DNA of 64,000 nucleotides from Alkalihalophilus marmarensis DSM 21297. GTDB lineage: Bacteria; Bacillota; Bacilli; Bacillales; Bacillaceae_D. The stretch lies in the NCBI RefSeq assembly GCF_000474275.2, contig NZ_ATAE01000038.1, forward strand, positions 1-64,000, read 5' to 3'. A model generated the notes under the pieces. It searched no databases, had not been told where the DNA came from, and saw nothing but the letters and a program-made list of their open reading frames with translations. Positions 35,042 through 44,131 of the stretch are shown here, one piece after another. The translations under genes were made by a program, and so were the position numbers. Each line of letters opens with the position of its first letter. The first letter of the stretch is position 1.

Positions 35042-35070
35042 TCTTACGGTTTTCATTGTCTTGTGTCAAT
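35042..35070 (-). promoter_or_regulatory. SigA promoter of DUF2294/permease group
   Basis: Minus strand: TTGACA (35070-35065), 17-bp spacer, TAAGAT (35047-35042). It would start a leader of about 195 nt. Confidence 0.75.
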
Positions 35071-35084
35071 CATTTTTTTAATAA

Positions 35085-36026
35085 TTAGTTTTTTAATTTT
35101 GCTTTATTCTTAAGATATTTTATTACATTATCTAGCGCTTTATTTAAGAACATTTCAACTGTCGAATCTGTCTTCCATCCAATATGCGGGGTAAGTATCA
35201 CATTATCTAGTTCGGTAAGCGGATGGGCTGCCTTAAGCGGCTCTTGGGTAAATACGTCAAGGCCTGCTCCCGCTATTTGTTTCTCCTCTAAAGCTTGAAC
35301 GAGCGCTTCTTCATCAACAATTTCTCCGCGCGATGTATTAATAAAGAACGCATTTCTTTTCATCATTTTAAAATGCTCGGCTTTGATTAGATTCCTTGTT
35401 TCTGGGACCAATCTCACATGCACTGAAAAAAAGTCTGATTGAGAAAACAATTGCTCTAACTCTACATATTCAACATCATGTAGAAGGGCTCTTTCCTCTG
35501 TTAAACGAGGACCCCAAGCGATTACTCTCATGCCAAATGCTTTTGCAATACCTGCTACTCCAGCACCGATCTTGCCTAAACCGATCAAACCTAACGTCTT
35601 GCCAGCTAATCCTATGCCCATAGCAATCGGCCATTTATTTTGTTTTAACCCTTGATCAAGTGGAAGGATTTGTCTAGCATGAGCAATCATTAATCCAAAT
35701 ACAAGCTCCGTCACAGCTTGAGATCCTCCTGGTGTAGTGAGAATCTCGATTCCTTGCTCCTCTGCTGCCTCTTTGTCAATATGAGCTATACCAGAGCCAG
35801 TTTGAGCAATCAGTTTAAGGTTTGGCAGTCTGAGAAGAAGCTCTCGTGTAAAGTGGGTGCGTTCTCGAATCGGGATTATGATATCTGCATTTCTGATACG
35901 GTTTACTAATTCATCTCCCTCTGCCTGATCATAAAAGATTTCTACTTTTACATTTGCTAAAGAAAGCTGTTCAAAAGATATTCGATCAGTGGTGCGCTCA
36001 TAATCGTCTAATATAACAAGCTTCAT
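35085..36026 (-). CDS. D-2-hydroxyacid dehydrogenase family protein
   Basis: 313 residues with NAD-binding LGLIGLGKIGAGVAGIAKAFGM and the catalytic set Arg (NTSRGEIVDE), Glu and His (LTPHIGW). The family covers phosphoglycerate, glycerate, lactate and formate dehydrogenases; the Leu-rich N-terminus and GSGIAHID fit a general hydroxyacid reductase. Substrate unknown. The second of two ATGs fits GGAGAC best. It is monocistronic. Confidence 0.85.
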   Translation of the reverse strand: MKLVILDDYERTTDRISFEQLSLANVKVEIFYDQAEGDELVNRIRNADIIIPIRERTHFTRELLLRLPNLKLIAQTGSGIAHIDKEAAEEQGIEILTTPGGSQAVTELVFGLMIAHARQILPLDQGLKQNKWPIAMGIGLAGKTLGLIGLGKIGAGVAGIAKAFGMRVIAWGPRLTEERALLHDVEYVELEQLFSQSDFFSVHVRLVPETRNLIKAEHFKMMKRNAFFINTSRGEIVDEEALVQALEEKQIAGAGLDVFTQEPLKAAHPLTELDNVILTPHIGWKTDSTVEMFLNKALDNVIKYLKNKAKLKN

Positions 36027-36100
36027 CATGTCTCCTACTTTCTATTTCTTCATGTGAACTATTTCCATAACAGACTCGTAATTTCCTCCTAAATAAAAAA

Positions 36101-36128
36101 GAAGCTATCTCCATTATGAGACAGCTTC
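36101..36128 (-). terminator. Terminator of chrA-like gene
   Basis: GAAGCTATCTC pairs with GAGACAGCTTC with one mismatch; minus-strand tail TTTTTTATT. Confidence 0.75.
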
Positions 36129-36134
36129 TAGTTA

Positions 36135-37328
36135 TTAAAAAATGAAAGATAAGATCATTCCGCCTATTGCACCTGTTAATACGATAATCCACGGTGCCCA
36201 TTTGTAATAGACAAGCATCGTAAATAATAACGCAGCGAATGCAAAATCAACAGCTGATAAAATGGAGCTTGTAAAGATCGGGTGATAAAATGCTGAGATT
36301 AAGATCCCGACTACAGCCGCATTTACTCCCATTAATGCTCCTCTCACTTTATCATGACGGCGCAGCGCATCCCAAAAAGGAAGAGCTCCTAAAATTAATA
36401 GAAAAGCCGGCAAGAATATAGCAGCAGTCGCAAGCAGTCCGCCCTGCCATCCGTTTATCACAGCTCCCAGGTAAGCAGCAAATGTAAATAAAGGACCTGG
36501 TACGGCTTGTGCTGCCCCGTACCCTGCAAGAAAGGCTTCTTCACTTACCCAGCCAGCGGGCACAAATTCACGCTCTAACAGCGGCAAGACAACATGACCA
36601 CCGCCGAAAACAAGGGAGCCTGCACGATAAAAGCTATCAAACATCGCTACCCAGTTGTAAGCTGTCATCTCTCTTACGATAGGAAGAAGAATTAACAGTC
36701 CAAAAAATATAGTTAAACAAACTGAGGCAAAACGCTTGCTGATCGGAAAGTTCATTTTCACCTGGTCTACGTTATCATGGTTCTTATACAGCATGTACCC
36801 GGCCATTGCTGCTAGCAGGATGACTCCCACTTGTGTAAACGCTGTTTGCCACAAAAGCGTCCCCATCAAGGCTGCTAAAGCAATCGTTTTTCGTTTCACA
36901 TCGGGCGTTAAATTTTTAGCCATCCCTAAAATTGCGTGAGCCACAACCACGACAGCAACAATCTTCAATCCGTGAATCCATCCAGCATCGCCTGCATCAA
37001 ACGTTTGAACAAGCAGGGCAAACACGATTAAAGCAATAACAGAAGGCAGCGTAAATCCGATAAATGAAACGATTCCTCCTATTACTCCTGCTCGCATCAC
37101 ACCGATCCCTATGCCAACCTGACTGCTGGCGGGGCCCGGTAAAAACTGCGCCAGTGCTACAAGGTCTGCATAGCTTGACTCGTCCATCCACTTACGCTTT
37201 CGCACATATTCTTGATGAAAATATCCTAAGTGCGCAACAGGACCGCCAAATGATGTAAGACCCAGTCTTGTAGAAATAATTAAAAGTTCAATGAGTGTTT
37301 TAAAGCCTATTTCTTTTTTTTGTGCCAT
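36135..37328 (-). CDS. chrA: Chromate transporter (CHR family), full length
   Basis: 397 residues, two homologous halves. N-half: LTSFGGPVAHLGYFHQEYVRKRKWMDE and LAQFLPGPASSQVG; C-half: GSLVFGGGHVVLPLLEREFV and YGAAQAVPGPLFTFAAYLGA (in parts). Long-chain CHR proteins export chromate. The name is family-based; a physiological anion substrate is possible. It starts behind AGGAGAC. Confidence 0.88.
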   Translation of the reverse strand: MAQKKEIGFKTLIELLIISTRLGLTSFGGPVAHLGYFHQEYVRKRKWMDESSYADLVALAQFLPGPASSQVGIGIGVMRAGVIGGIVSFIGFTLPSVIALIVFALLVQTFDAGDAGWIHGLKIVAVVVVAHAILGMAKNLTPDVKRKTIALAALMGTLLWQTAFTQVGVILLAAMAGYMLYKNHDNVDQVKMNFPISKRFASVCLTIFFGLLILLPIVREMTAYNWVAMFDSFYRAGSLVFGGGHVVLPLLEREFVPAGWVSEEAFLAGYGAAQAVPGPLFTFAAYLGAVINGWQGGLLATAAIFLPAFLLILGALPFWDALRRHDKVRGALMGVNAAVVGILISAFYHPIFTSSILSAVDFAFAALLFTMLVYYKWAPWIIVLTGAIGGMILSFIF

Positions 37329-37481
37329 CTTTGTCTCCTCTAGTTGATCTATCCTTCCTTTAATGTATCATTACACAGGCCAGTTCTCAATTTCACCAAG
37401 AAACCTTTACATAGACTTAACAATGTCGATTTTTTTACTCCTTGCTTCCTTCCATTGTCTGTCTATATGGAGGATGGTACG

Positions 37482-37973
37482 ATGAAACTATTATTGTTAC
37501 ATAAAGGAAGGAAAACACTCATGGTTCTACGTAAAGTTCTAGTCGCTATTCTTACTAGCTTCTTTGTTATTCTCTTCGGGTCTACCTACATCAGCTCTTG
37601 GGACATGTTTCAAACGTTTTATGAAGCCTGGTTTTTTGTTTCTTTATTCGCTCTAACGGGAATTCTCTTTTATCTGCTGCCTGTATCCGTGCTTGCCGAG
37701 TTTATTAGCCGTAAATACACGAATTCCATTGTGCGAGGAGGCATTTCCCTTGCTATTCATATCGCGCTCGTTGCTTTATTTGGGTTATGGGAAGCAAATT
37801 TAGGGTATATTGCCGTCTTCGCAGCATTTGGCTTTTTCGTGATTGATGAATTGACGAGAAGCTTCTATGACATACCTGTGATGAAAAAGCTGATTGTCTT
37901 CTTAACCATCGCAGCAGGACTTATTACAGTCGGCTTGATGATTATTGGGTTTATAAGCACCCCCGCCAGTTAA
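37482..37973 (+). CDS. Hypothetical membrane protein with four to five helices
   Basis: 163 residues from the ATG at 37482 behind GGAGGA; a second ATG at 37521, also with a ribosome site, would give 150 residues. Hydrophobic segments at about 16-38, 48-70, 85-105, 108-125 and 138-160. ITSW-like and EFISRKYTNSIVRG loops give no family. A terminator follows. Function unknown. Confidence 0.6.
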   Translation: MKLLLLHKGRKTLMVLRKVLVAILTSFFVILFGSTYISSWDMFQTFYEAWFFVSLFALTGILFYLLPVSVLAEFISRKYTNSIVRGGISLAIHIALVALFGLWEANLGYIAVFAAFGFFVIDELTRSFYDIPVMKKLIVFLTIAAGLITVGLMIIGFISTPAS

Positions 37974-37982
37974 AAACATAGC

Positions 37983-38015
37983 AAAAGCTGTCCCGCTTAT
38001 CGCAGGACAGCTTTT
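37983..38015. terminator. Hairpin leading element B
   Basis: AAAAGCTGTCC pairs with GGACAGCTTTT. It ends the membrane protein gene and sits 16 bp before the first 21-bp repeat unit. Nearly the same stem leads element D at 60327. Confidence 0.8.
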
Positions 38016-38030
38016 GTTCGTATAGGAAAG

Positions 38031-38207
38031 GACGCAATAATGTTATATGTTGAGATCATACTGGCTCATATTGACGCATATCCCGTCTAAAGCGGCTCAA
38101 TTACTTGTGATTGGCGCAATGGAGGCGGATATGAACGCAATAAGGCGATGATTGCACGCAATTGAATTTGTCTCTGACGCATAAACGGTCGGAAAAGATA
38201 CAATTAC
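38031..38207 (+). repeat. Nine-unit 21-bp phased repeat, element B
   Basis: Units at 38031, 38052 (weak), 38073, 38094, 38113, 38134, 38155, 38176 and 38197. Intervals are 21, 21, 21, 19, 21, 21, 21, 21. It occupies the 3' flank of dctP (minus strand) in a convergent gap. The remaining bases to 38278 show no gene. Confidence 0.85.
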
Positions 38208-38278
38208 TGTTCAACCAGAGTCGAACCAATCAGATTCGCATCCTCAGCACATACCAGGCCAATCCTTCCTATTTGTTA

Positions 38279-39352
38279 TTATTCATGCTCAGCAATTTCT
38301 TCTAATAGAAGGTCGAACATTTCGCGGCCTTCATCACCAATGATTTCATCGCGGAAGAAGTCACGAATTGGCAGCTGCAGCTCACGGAACTCTGCACGCT
38401 CTTCTTCAGTCAGCTCAATCACTTCTGTTGGGTTATCCGTATCATTGACAATCGAATCAAGCAGCTCTTCGTTTAGCTGGTCTTGAATTTCAAATCCACG
38501 ATCACGCATTTCTTCTACCGTCTCATCTAATGCTGTGCGGATATCTTCAGGCAGATCATTGTAGATACCAGGGTTAATCGTAACCATTGCTACATACGTG
38601 TTATGGTTTGAGATTGTCATATGATCTTGAACCTCGTGGAAGGACGCATCCTCGATAAAGAAAATTGGATTTTCCTGTCCGTCCACTACTCCGCGATCAA
38701 GCGATACATAAAGCTCTGACCAGCTAAGCGGAGATGGGTCAGCGCCATATGCTCCATATGTTTCAAGCATTAAAGGTGAACTTTGTGTACGCATTTTAAA
38801 GCCGTTAAAGTCATCAGGTGTACGTAATTCACGGTTCCCTGTCCACTGCATTGCCCCTTCTGACATAAATGCAAGCGGCTTAAGGTTTTGCGCTTCATAT
38901 AATTCGACTAAATGTGTGTTTAACGCTTCGCTTGTATTTAAGATTTCTTGAGTCACTTCTTGGTCATCTGGGAACAAGAATTGCAATGAGAACACTTGCC
39001 CTTCAGCTACTAAGCCGCCAGTAAAACCTGGAGAAATGATCCCCATTTCAAACATCCCTTGCTGGACGCCTTCAACTTGGTCAACTTCACTACCTAATGA
39101 ACCGAAATCATATACATCAATATTTACTTGGCCATCTGTCTTTTCATTTAAAAGCTCAGCAAATTCTTGTGCGTACTCATATTGTACCTGTCCTTCTGTT
39201 TCCTCTACGACAAAGCGCCAGTCATACGTTTCCCCGCCGCTAGCTCCGTTATCGCCTTCTGTTGAAGCATCGTCACTTCCACATGCTGCAAGACCTACTG
39301 CAAGTGCTGCTGCCATTGCGCCTGTTAGTACTTTTCTCTTTTTAAAAAACAT
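38279..39352 (-). CDS. dctP: TRAP transporter solute-binding lipoprotein DctP
   Basis: 357 residues. Lipoprotein signal with lipobox ALAACG, then an acidic Ser/Gly spacer and the DctP fold (YDWRFVVEETEGQVQYEYAQEFAELL in part; FKMRTQSSPLMLETYGAYG; DGQENPIFFIEDASFHEVQ). The Arg in KMRTQ is the conserved carboxylate-binding arginine, so the ligand is an organic acid. It is last in the Q-M-P operon. Confidence 0.9.
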   Translation of the reverse strand: MFFKKRKVLTGAMAAALAVGLAACGSDDASTEGDNGASGGETYDWRFVVEETEGQVQYEYAQEFAELLNEKTDGQVNIDVYDFGSLGSEVDQVEGVQQGMFEMGIISPGFTGGLVAEGQVFSLQFLFPDDQEVTQEILNTSEALNTHLVELYEAQNLKPLAFMSEGAMQWTGNRELRTPDDFNGFKMRTQSSPLMLETYGAYGADPSPLSWSELYVSLDRGVVDGQENPIFFIEDASFHEVQDHMTISNHNTYVAMVTINPGIYNDLPEDIRTALDETVEEMRDRGFEIQDQLNEELLDSIVNDTDNPTEVIELTEEERAEFRELQLPIRDFFRDEIIGDEGREMFDLLLEEIAEHE

Positions 39353-39414
39353 CGAATACCCCCTGTTTTTAATCTATTAAACCTATTGAAACAAATTCTA
39401 TTTTGAAAGGATCA

Positions 39415-40692
39415 TCACATAAACCTAAGAAGGAAGAGTGATATATCCTCAAATAGTATAATCAGCACGGATGCGATCAAAAGCATAATAATATATGGCG
39501 GAGTCCCTCTGATAACATCTAAATACGACTTATTAAAGACGGCACTCGCCGTAAAGATATCCACTCCAAATGGCGGGGTCGCTGAACCTAGCGCCGCTTG
39601 GAACGTAATCACTACTCCAAGATGAACAGGATCGACACCGGCTTGAACGGCAACCGGATAGAAGATCGGAGTTAAAATTAAAATGACGACGATTGGATCG
39701 ACAAACATACAGCCGATAAAGAAGAAGATCGCCACAATTAATAACACTTGAAGTGCAGTCGGGTCAGCTGGAATAACTGTTTCTGTTAATAGTCTTGGAA
39801 TTCTCGCGTATGAAATCAACCAAGAAAAAGCCTGACCTGCTGCTACTAAGATAAAGACTGCTGCTGTTACGAGTCCAGTGGATAAAGCAATTTTTGGAAT
39901 ATCAAACACTTTGATCGAACGGAATATAAGCACTTCTAAAATCAATGCATATAAAACTGAAATCCCTGCTGCCTCCGTTGGACTGAAATAACCGAAATAA
40001 ATACCCCCGACAATGATGACTGGGAACCCGAGCGGAAACAATGCACGCACTGTCGTTTTCCCGCGGTCTCTCCAGCTCATTTTTTCTCCGAGTGGAATAT
40101 TGAATATTTTCGCATGTATGTAGCTGTAAATAGCGAACATTAAGAAGATTAAGACACCCGGACCTATACCTGCGATAAACAAGTCGCCAACAGATACATT
40201 CGGTGCTGCTAGTGCGTATATAATCATCCCAATACTTGGCGGAATCAATAACGCCACATCACTTGCATTAATAATTAAAGCGATGGCACTGGAATCTTTG
40301 TAACCTACTGATAATAGCCGCTTTCTCATTGGTTTACCGATTGCTACAACTGTTGCTTGAGTAGAACCTGAAATCGATCCAAAAAGTGTACAAGCGGCTG
40401 CCGTTGTTATGGCATACCCTCCTCGAACATGTCCGACAAAGGAACCAACAAAATCTAATAGCCGTTTCGATGTTTTTCCTGTAGACATAATGTCTGCTGC
40501 AAAGATAAACAACGGAACCGCTAATAGCACATAAGAGGAAATACCCTCCATCATTTGTTGTACCAGAAAAATCGGATCAACATTCGGCATGAAAAAGAGG
40601 ATGACAACAACAGAAGCTGCAAGCATTGGGATCATCATCGGAAACCCAAGTGCCAGCAAAACGATCATAACTGTTAACATTGTTGCTACCAT
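39415..40692 (-). CDS. dctM: TRAP transporter large permease DctM
   Basis: 425 residues with about 12 helices. Family signatures: LAVPLFIFAADIMSTGKTSKRLLDFVG, GSISGSTQATVVAIG, IPPSIGMIIYALAAPNVSVGDLFIAG and FQAALGSATPPFGVDIF (in parts). It imports a carboxylic acid with Na+ together with the small permease 31 bp upstream and the binding protein 62 bp downstream. Confidence 0.92.
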   Translation of the reverse strand: MVATMLTVMIVLLALGFPMMIPMLAASVVVILFFMPNVDPIFLVQQMMEGISSYVLLAVPLFIFAADIMSTGKTSKRLLDFVGSFVGHVRGGYAITTAAACTLFGSISGSTQATVVAIGKPMRKRLLSVGYKDSSAIALIINASDVALLIPPSIGMIIYALAAPNVSVGDLFIAGIGPGVLIFLMFAIYSYIHAKIFNIPLGEKMSWRDRGKTTVRALFPLGFPVIIVGGIYFGYFSPTEAAGISVLYALILEVLIFRSIKVFDIPKIALSTGLVTAAVFILVAAGQAFSWLISYARIPRLLTETVIPADPTALQVLLIVAIFFFIGCMFVDPIVVILILTPIFYPVAVQAGVDPVHLGVVITFQAALGSATPPFGVDIFTASAVFNKSYLDVIRGTPPYIIMLLIASVLIILFEDISLFLLRFM

Positions 40693-40723
40693 GTACGTTC
40701 CTCACAATCTATTTTGTTTTTGA

Positions 40724-41239
40724 TTACGAGTAATCTTTTTTATCTTGTGCTAAGTACACATCTTTTTCTTTTATATTAATCCACATATTACGTAAAAACT
40801 GGATGCCTCCTAATGTAAAGCCGATTGGTAAAAAGATTGCCATCATATATACAGGCATTTGCATGGATGTCGTCACACGCCCAGTTCCGTGAACAGATAA
40901 GAAATACCCGTATGAATAATAGGCTAAGATAAAAAGAATAACTGCTGTAACGGCAGGAATGAAAATCGCGAGTCCTTTTCTAATAGGATACGGAGCTAGA
41001 TCAAAAAATGCTGACATGCTGATATGGCGGCCTTTTCTAGCAGCGTAGCTGATGCCGATAAACGTTGCGATAATTACAGCCATTTGACTTACTTCATTGG
41101 CAAAGGACCAGCTGCTCCCGAAGATTGAACGGCTTAAAACATTTCCTACAACCATAACGGCAATAATGATAATGGAATAACTAAGAATATATTCTTCTAG
41201 CTTCATCAACCCGTAATCAAGCTTTCGAATGACGTTCAA
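40724..41239 (-). CDS. dctQ: TRAP transporter small permease DctQ
   Basis: About 171 residues, four helices. The start is probably the TTG at 41239 behind GGGGGAAA. Seen: the conserved WSFANEVSQMAVIIATFIGISYAARKGRHISM (in part). It forms the membrane complex with DctM. First gene of the operon. Confidence 0.85.
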   Translation of the reverse strand: MNVIRKLDYGLMKLEEYILSYSIIIIAVMVVGNVLSRSIFGSSWSFANEVSQMAVIIATFIGISYAARKGRHISMSAFFDLAPYPIRKGLAIFIPAVTAVILFILAYYSYGYFLSVHGTGRVTTSMQMPVYMMAIFLPIGFTLGGIQFLRNMWINIKEKDVYLAQDKKDYS

Positions 41240-41245
41240 GCACAA

Positions 41246-41553
41246 TTTCCCCCTTTCTAAATAAGTATTTAAACAAGTTAAATCAGCGTGTGAAAAAATG
41301 AAAAAGAATAAAAAAGAATCACTTACTAAAAATCATACTGGAAAGAAGTTTCCACCACAAACGTGATATCTACGTATATTTCCAGATGTCATAGGATGAG
41401 ACAGTCTCTCGAAAGGTCACCGGTATGATCTGTCTATATACTAGCCACATCGCTCAAATATTCAGAATTTCAGAACTTCACACAGGAATTTAGTCCCATA
41501 AATATACATACATCTCATATCTTTTCTTAAAGTTCTTATCCCTGCATAAAAAA
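41246..41553. other. Gap upstream of the TRAP operon
   Basis: AT-rich stretch with no ORF or recognised operator. A fragment ATCTACGTATATTTCCAG near 41370 recalls the end of the palindromic repeat family, possibly a decayed copy. Confidence 0.4.
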
Positions 41554-41554
41554 A

Positions 41555-41577
41555 GAGCACCCATCATGCAGGTGCTC
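41555..41577 (-). terminator. Terminator of pepA
   Basis: GAGCACC pairs with GGTGCTC; the minus strand continues TTTTTTTATG. Confidence 0.75.
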
Positions 41578-41587
41578 CAAAACGATC

Positions 41588-43087
41588 TTATTCAATTTCT
41601 TCACGATTCATAGCAAGCTGTGCTAACGTTCTAGCCATCACTCCGGTGCCTCCGAGCGGGCAAAGGTTATTTGGCTTTGAATTCCAAGCAGTACCTGCAA
41701 TATCAAGGTGAACCCAAGGAGTGTCTCCCGCAAATTCACCGATAAACAAACCTGCTGTAATGCTGCCGGCTAAGCGACCCGGTGCGTTATTCAAATCAGC
41801 TACGTCACTTGTTTTCAGCATATCACGATACGGCTTGTAGCTTGGCAGACGCCAGATCCACTCACCTGTTTCAACAGATGCTTCTAACACTTCTTCCATA
41901 AAGCTCTCATTATTAGTAACTGCCCCCGTCGTACAATCTCCTAGTGCAATTAATACCGCCCCTGTAAGAGTCGCTACATCTACTAAATTCGTGGCTCCTA
42001 ATTGCTTAGCATAAGCTACTCCATCTGCTAGAATTAAGCGTCCTTCTGCATCGGTATTACGAACCTCGATCGTTTTGCCATCCATTGCCCGGATAACATC
42101 GCCTGGCTTCAGTGCAGAACCGTTTAACATATTCTCAGAAGAAGGAATGACAGCTAGCACATTTACATCCGGCTTCATTTCACCGATAATGTCCATCGCG
42201 CCTAAAACAGCTGCAGCTCCTCCCATATCCATTTTCATTTGATGCATATTTTCACGAGGCTTAATTGAAATACCACCTGAATCAAACGTTAAGCCTTTTC
42301 CAACAAAGCCTAACACATCATCCCATGTATCTTTCGCTTGATATTTTAAGACGATCATTTTAGGCGGTTCATCGCTTCCTTTTGCTACCGCAAGAAGCGC
42401 GCCCATGCCAAGTTTCTCCATGTCTTCTTTCTCAAGCACATCGTATTCAAAACCATGCTGGTCCGCTAACTCCTTTGCTTCCTTAGCAAGTTCAGTTGGG
42501 GTAAGCAGGTTACCTGGAATGTTAATGAGTTTACGCGCACGGTTTGTCCCTTTTCCGTAAGCAAAGCCGCAATCAGCTGCTTCCACTAACCCTTCTGTTC
42601 CTGAAGCCGCATAGAATGTTACTTCTTCAATAGACACATCCACTTCATTTGTTTTTTCTTTATAATCCGCTACTTGGTATGTACTTAATGCTAATGATTC
42701 TCCTGCTAACACTGCCAAATCCTCCAGCTCGGCAGCCTCTGAGCGAAAACTATCAAGATCAATAGCAATGTTCTTTAAGCGGTCACTTCCCGCTTTCTTC
42801 CCTGCAGCAGCAAATACTTCACGCAGACCTTCAGCGTCCAATTCTTCTTCTTTGCCAAGTCCAACAATATAAATAACATCACACTCAAGCTTTTGCAATG
42901 TATAAAGTGGTGTAACTTTACCTCGCTTTGTTGAGATCTTCTTATTTTTCTTTAATGTTGTTATTTGACCATCTAAAAGTTCGTCCACTTCTTGAGCCGT
43001 ATTCGTTGATTGTTTCTTTTCAAATAACCCGATAATAAGGGCATCATGCTTTGCCGCTTGATCGTAAGATTGCTGTATATTAAACAT
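41588..43087 (-). CDS. pepA: Leucyl aminopeptidase (M17)
   Basis: 499-residue cytosolic dizinc aminopeptidase. Signatures: VGKGLTFDSGGISIKP (metal and catalytic Lys), MKMDMGGAAAVLGAM and the M17 signature NTDAEGRLILADGVAYA. N-terminal macrodomain-like region 1-170. Orthologue of B. subtilis YuiE and in its syntenic place beside yuiD. It starts behind AAAGGGG. Confidence 0.93.
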   Translation of the reverse strand: MFNIQQSYDQAAKHDALIIGLFEKKQSTNTAQEVDELLDGQITTLKKNKKISTKRGKVTPLYTLQKLECDVIYIVGLGKEEELDAEGLREVFAAAGKKAGSDRLKNIAIDLDSFRSEAAELEDLAVLAGESLALSTYQVADYKEKTNEVDVSIEEVTFYAASGTEGLVEAADCGFAYGKGTNRARKLINIPGNLLTPTELAKEAKELADQHGFEYDVLEKEDMEKLGMGALLAVAKGSDEPPKMIVLKYQAKDTWDDVLGFVGKGLTFDSGGISIKPRENMHQMKMDMGGAAAVLGAMDIIGEMKPDVNVLAVIPSSENMLNGSALKPGDVIRAMDGKTIEVRNTDAEGRLILADGVAYAKQLGATNLVDVATLTGAVLIALGDCTTGAVTNNESFMEEVLEASVETGEWIWRLPSYKPYRDMLKTSDVADLNNAPGRLAGSITAGLFIGEFAGDTPWVHLDIAGTAWNSKPNNLCPLGGTGVMARTLAQLAMNREEIE

Positions 43088-43368
43088 CTTTAAAACCCCT
43101 TTCAGCTTTTCATTTTGATAATGTCCACCTTAAGTATACACGATCTTCAAAATATTTCGATATTCGAAGCATAACTTTCTATGTTCAGAACAGAACGAAA
43201 TGGGTATTGTATGATATAATGGAAATCAATTTGACTAGACAGCTACGTAGATTCTCATGATCAAATAAGCAGCAAATTGCTTATCTTACATGTGAATTCG
43301 TACTATCATAGATTCTACTTATTCGACTCATTGACTTATTCGACTCAATAGAAAGGAAGAACGTGTAC

Positions 43369-43845
43369 ATGGAGATTTTTCATAATTTTCCGCTTTGGGC
43401 AGCTTTATTTGCCATCTTCTTTGCTCAATTCGTTAAAATCCCTCTTGCTTTCCTCCCTACGAGAAAGCTTGATTGGACATTGTTTACAAGTACAGGGGGT
43501 ATGCCAAGTTCTCACTCGGCTGCAGTTACGGCTATTTCTACGGCCGTAGCGATTGAGCACGGGATGGACTCAACAATCTTTGCCGTTGCAGCAATCTTTG
43601 GGATTATTGTTATGTTTGATGCAACAGGGGTGAGAAGACATGCTGGTTATCACGCAACCGTTTTAAACCAGCTGGTCACGGACTTTAATAAATTAGTTTC
43701 AGAAGTGAAGTCTTGGCCTAAAAAAGAAGAAATCGAAAAGCGTAAAGAATTAAAAGAATTATTAGGTCACCAACCAATTGAAGTATTCTTTGGAGGCCTG
43801 CTCGGTATTATTCTAACGTTAATCCTGCATGCCTTGATTCATTAA
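43369..43845 (+). CDS. yuiD: Divergent PAP2 family protein YuiD
   Basis: 158 residues, membrane-embedded acid phosphatase-like protein. Conserved: FAQFVKIPLAF, TSTGGMPSSHSAAVTA, FDATGVRRHAG and ELLGHQPIEVFFGGLLGI. GMPSSHS keeps the PAP2 phosphatase motif and RRHAG a second part. ATG at 43369 matches the B. subtilis YuiD N-terminus; an upstream GTG at 43363 is possible. Function unknown. Confidence 0.88.
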   Translation: MEIFHNFPLWAALFAIFFAQFVKIPLAFLPTRKLDWTLFTSTGGMPSSHSAAVTAISTAVAIEHGMDSTIFAVAAIFGIIVMFDATGVRRHAGYHATVLNQLVTDFNKLVSEVKSWPKKEEIEKRKELKELLGHQPIEVFFGGLLGIILTLILHALIH

Positions 43846-43944
43846 GTTAGATCAAAATTAAACAGTAAGAGGTTTGGACATGTAATGTTTAGCTGAGAAG
43901 CGTATAAATGTTGAATTAGTCTCTCCTAACAATGGTTGTTAATT

Positions 43945-44065
43945 TCCGCTGCAGGTACTTGCTTTCCGCGGGCGGTCCGGGAGCCTCCTCATCACTCCGC
44001 TCTTGCGGGGTCTCCCATGGCCACGCACTTCCCGCAGGAGTCAAGCACCTTCCGCTCCAATCAAC
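43945..44065 (+). repeat. Palindromic intergenic repeat, copy 5
   Basis: Forward, diverged copy: CCGCTGCAGGTACTTGCTTT ... GAGCCTCCTC ... GCGGGGTCTCCC ... CGCAGGAGTCAAGCACCTTC. Here ATATACTTCGC is replaced by AGGTACTTGC at both ends in a compensatory way (GTACTTG versus CAAGCAC), which keeps the stem. Confidence 0.75.
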
Positions 44066-44131
44066 AGAGCGAATAGGGAGTTGAGCTGATCCTCAACAAA
44101 ATCATTCCACGTCATTTATACAAAAAGCAAT

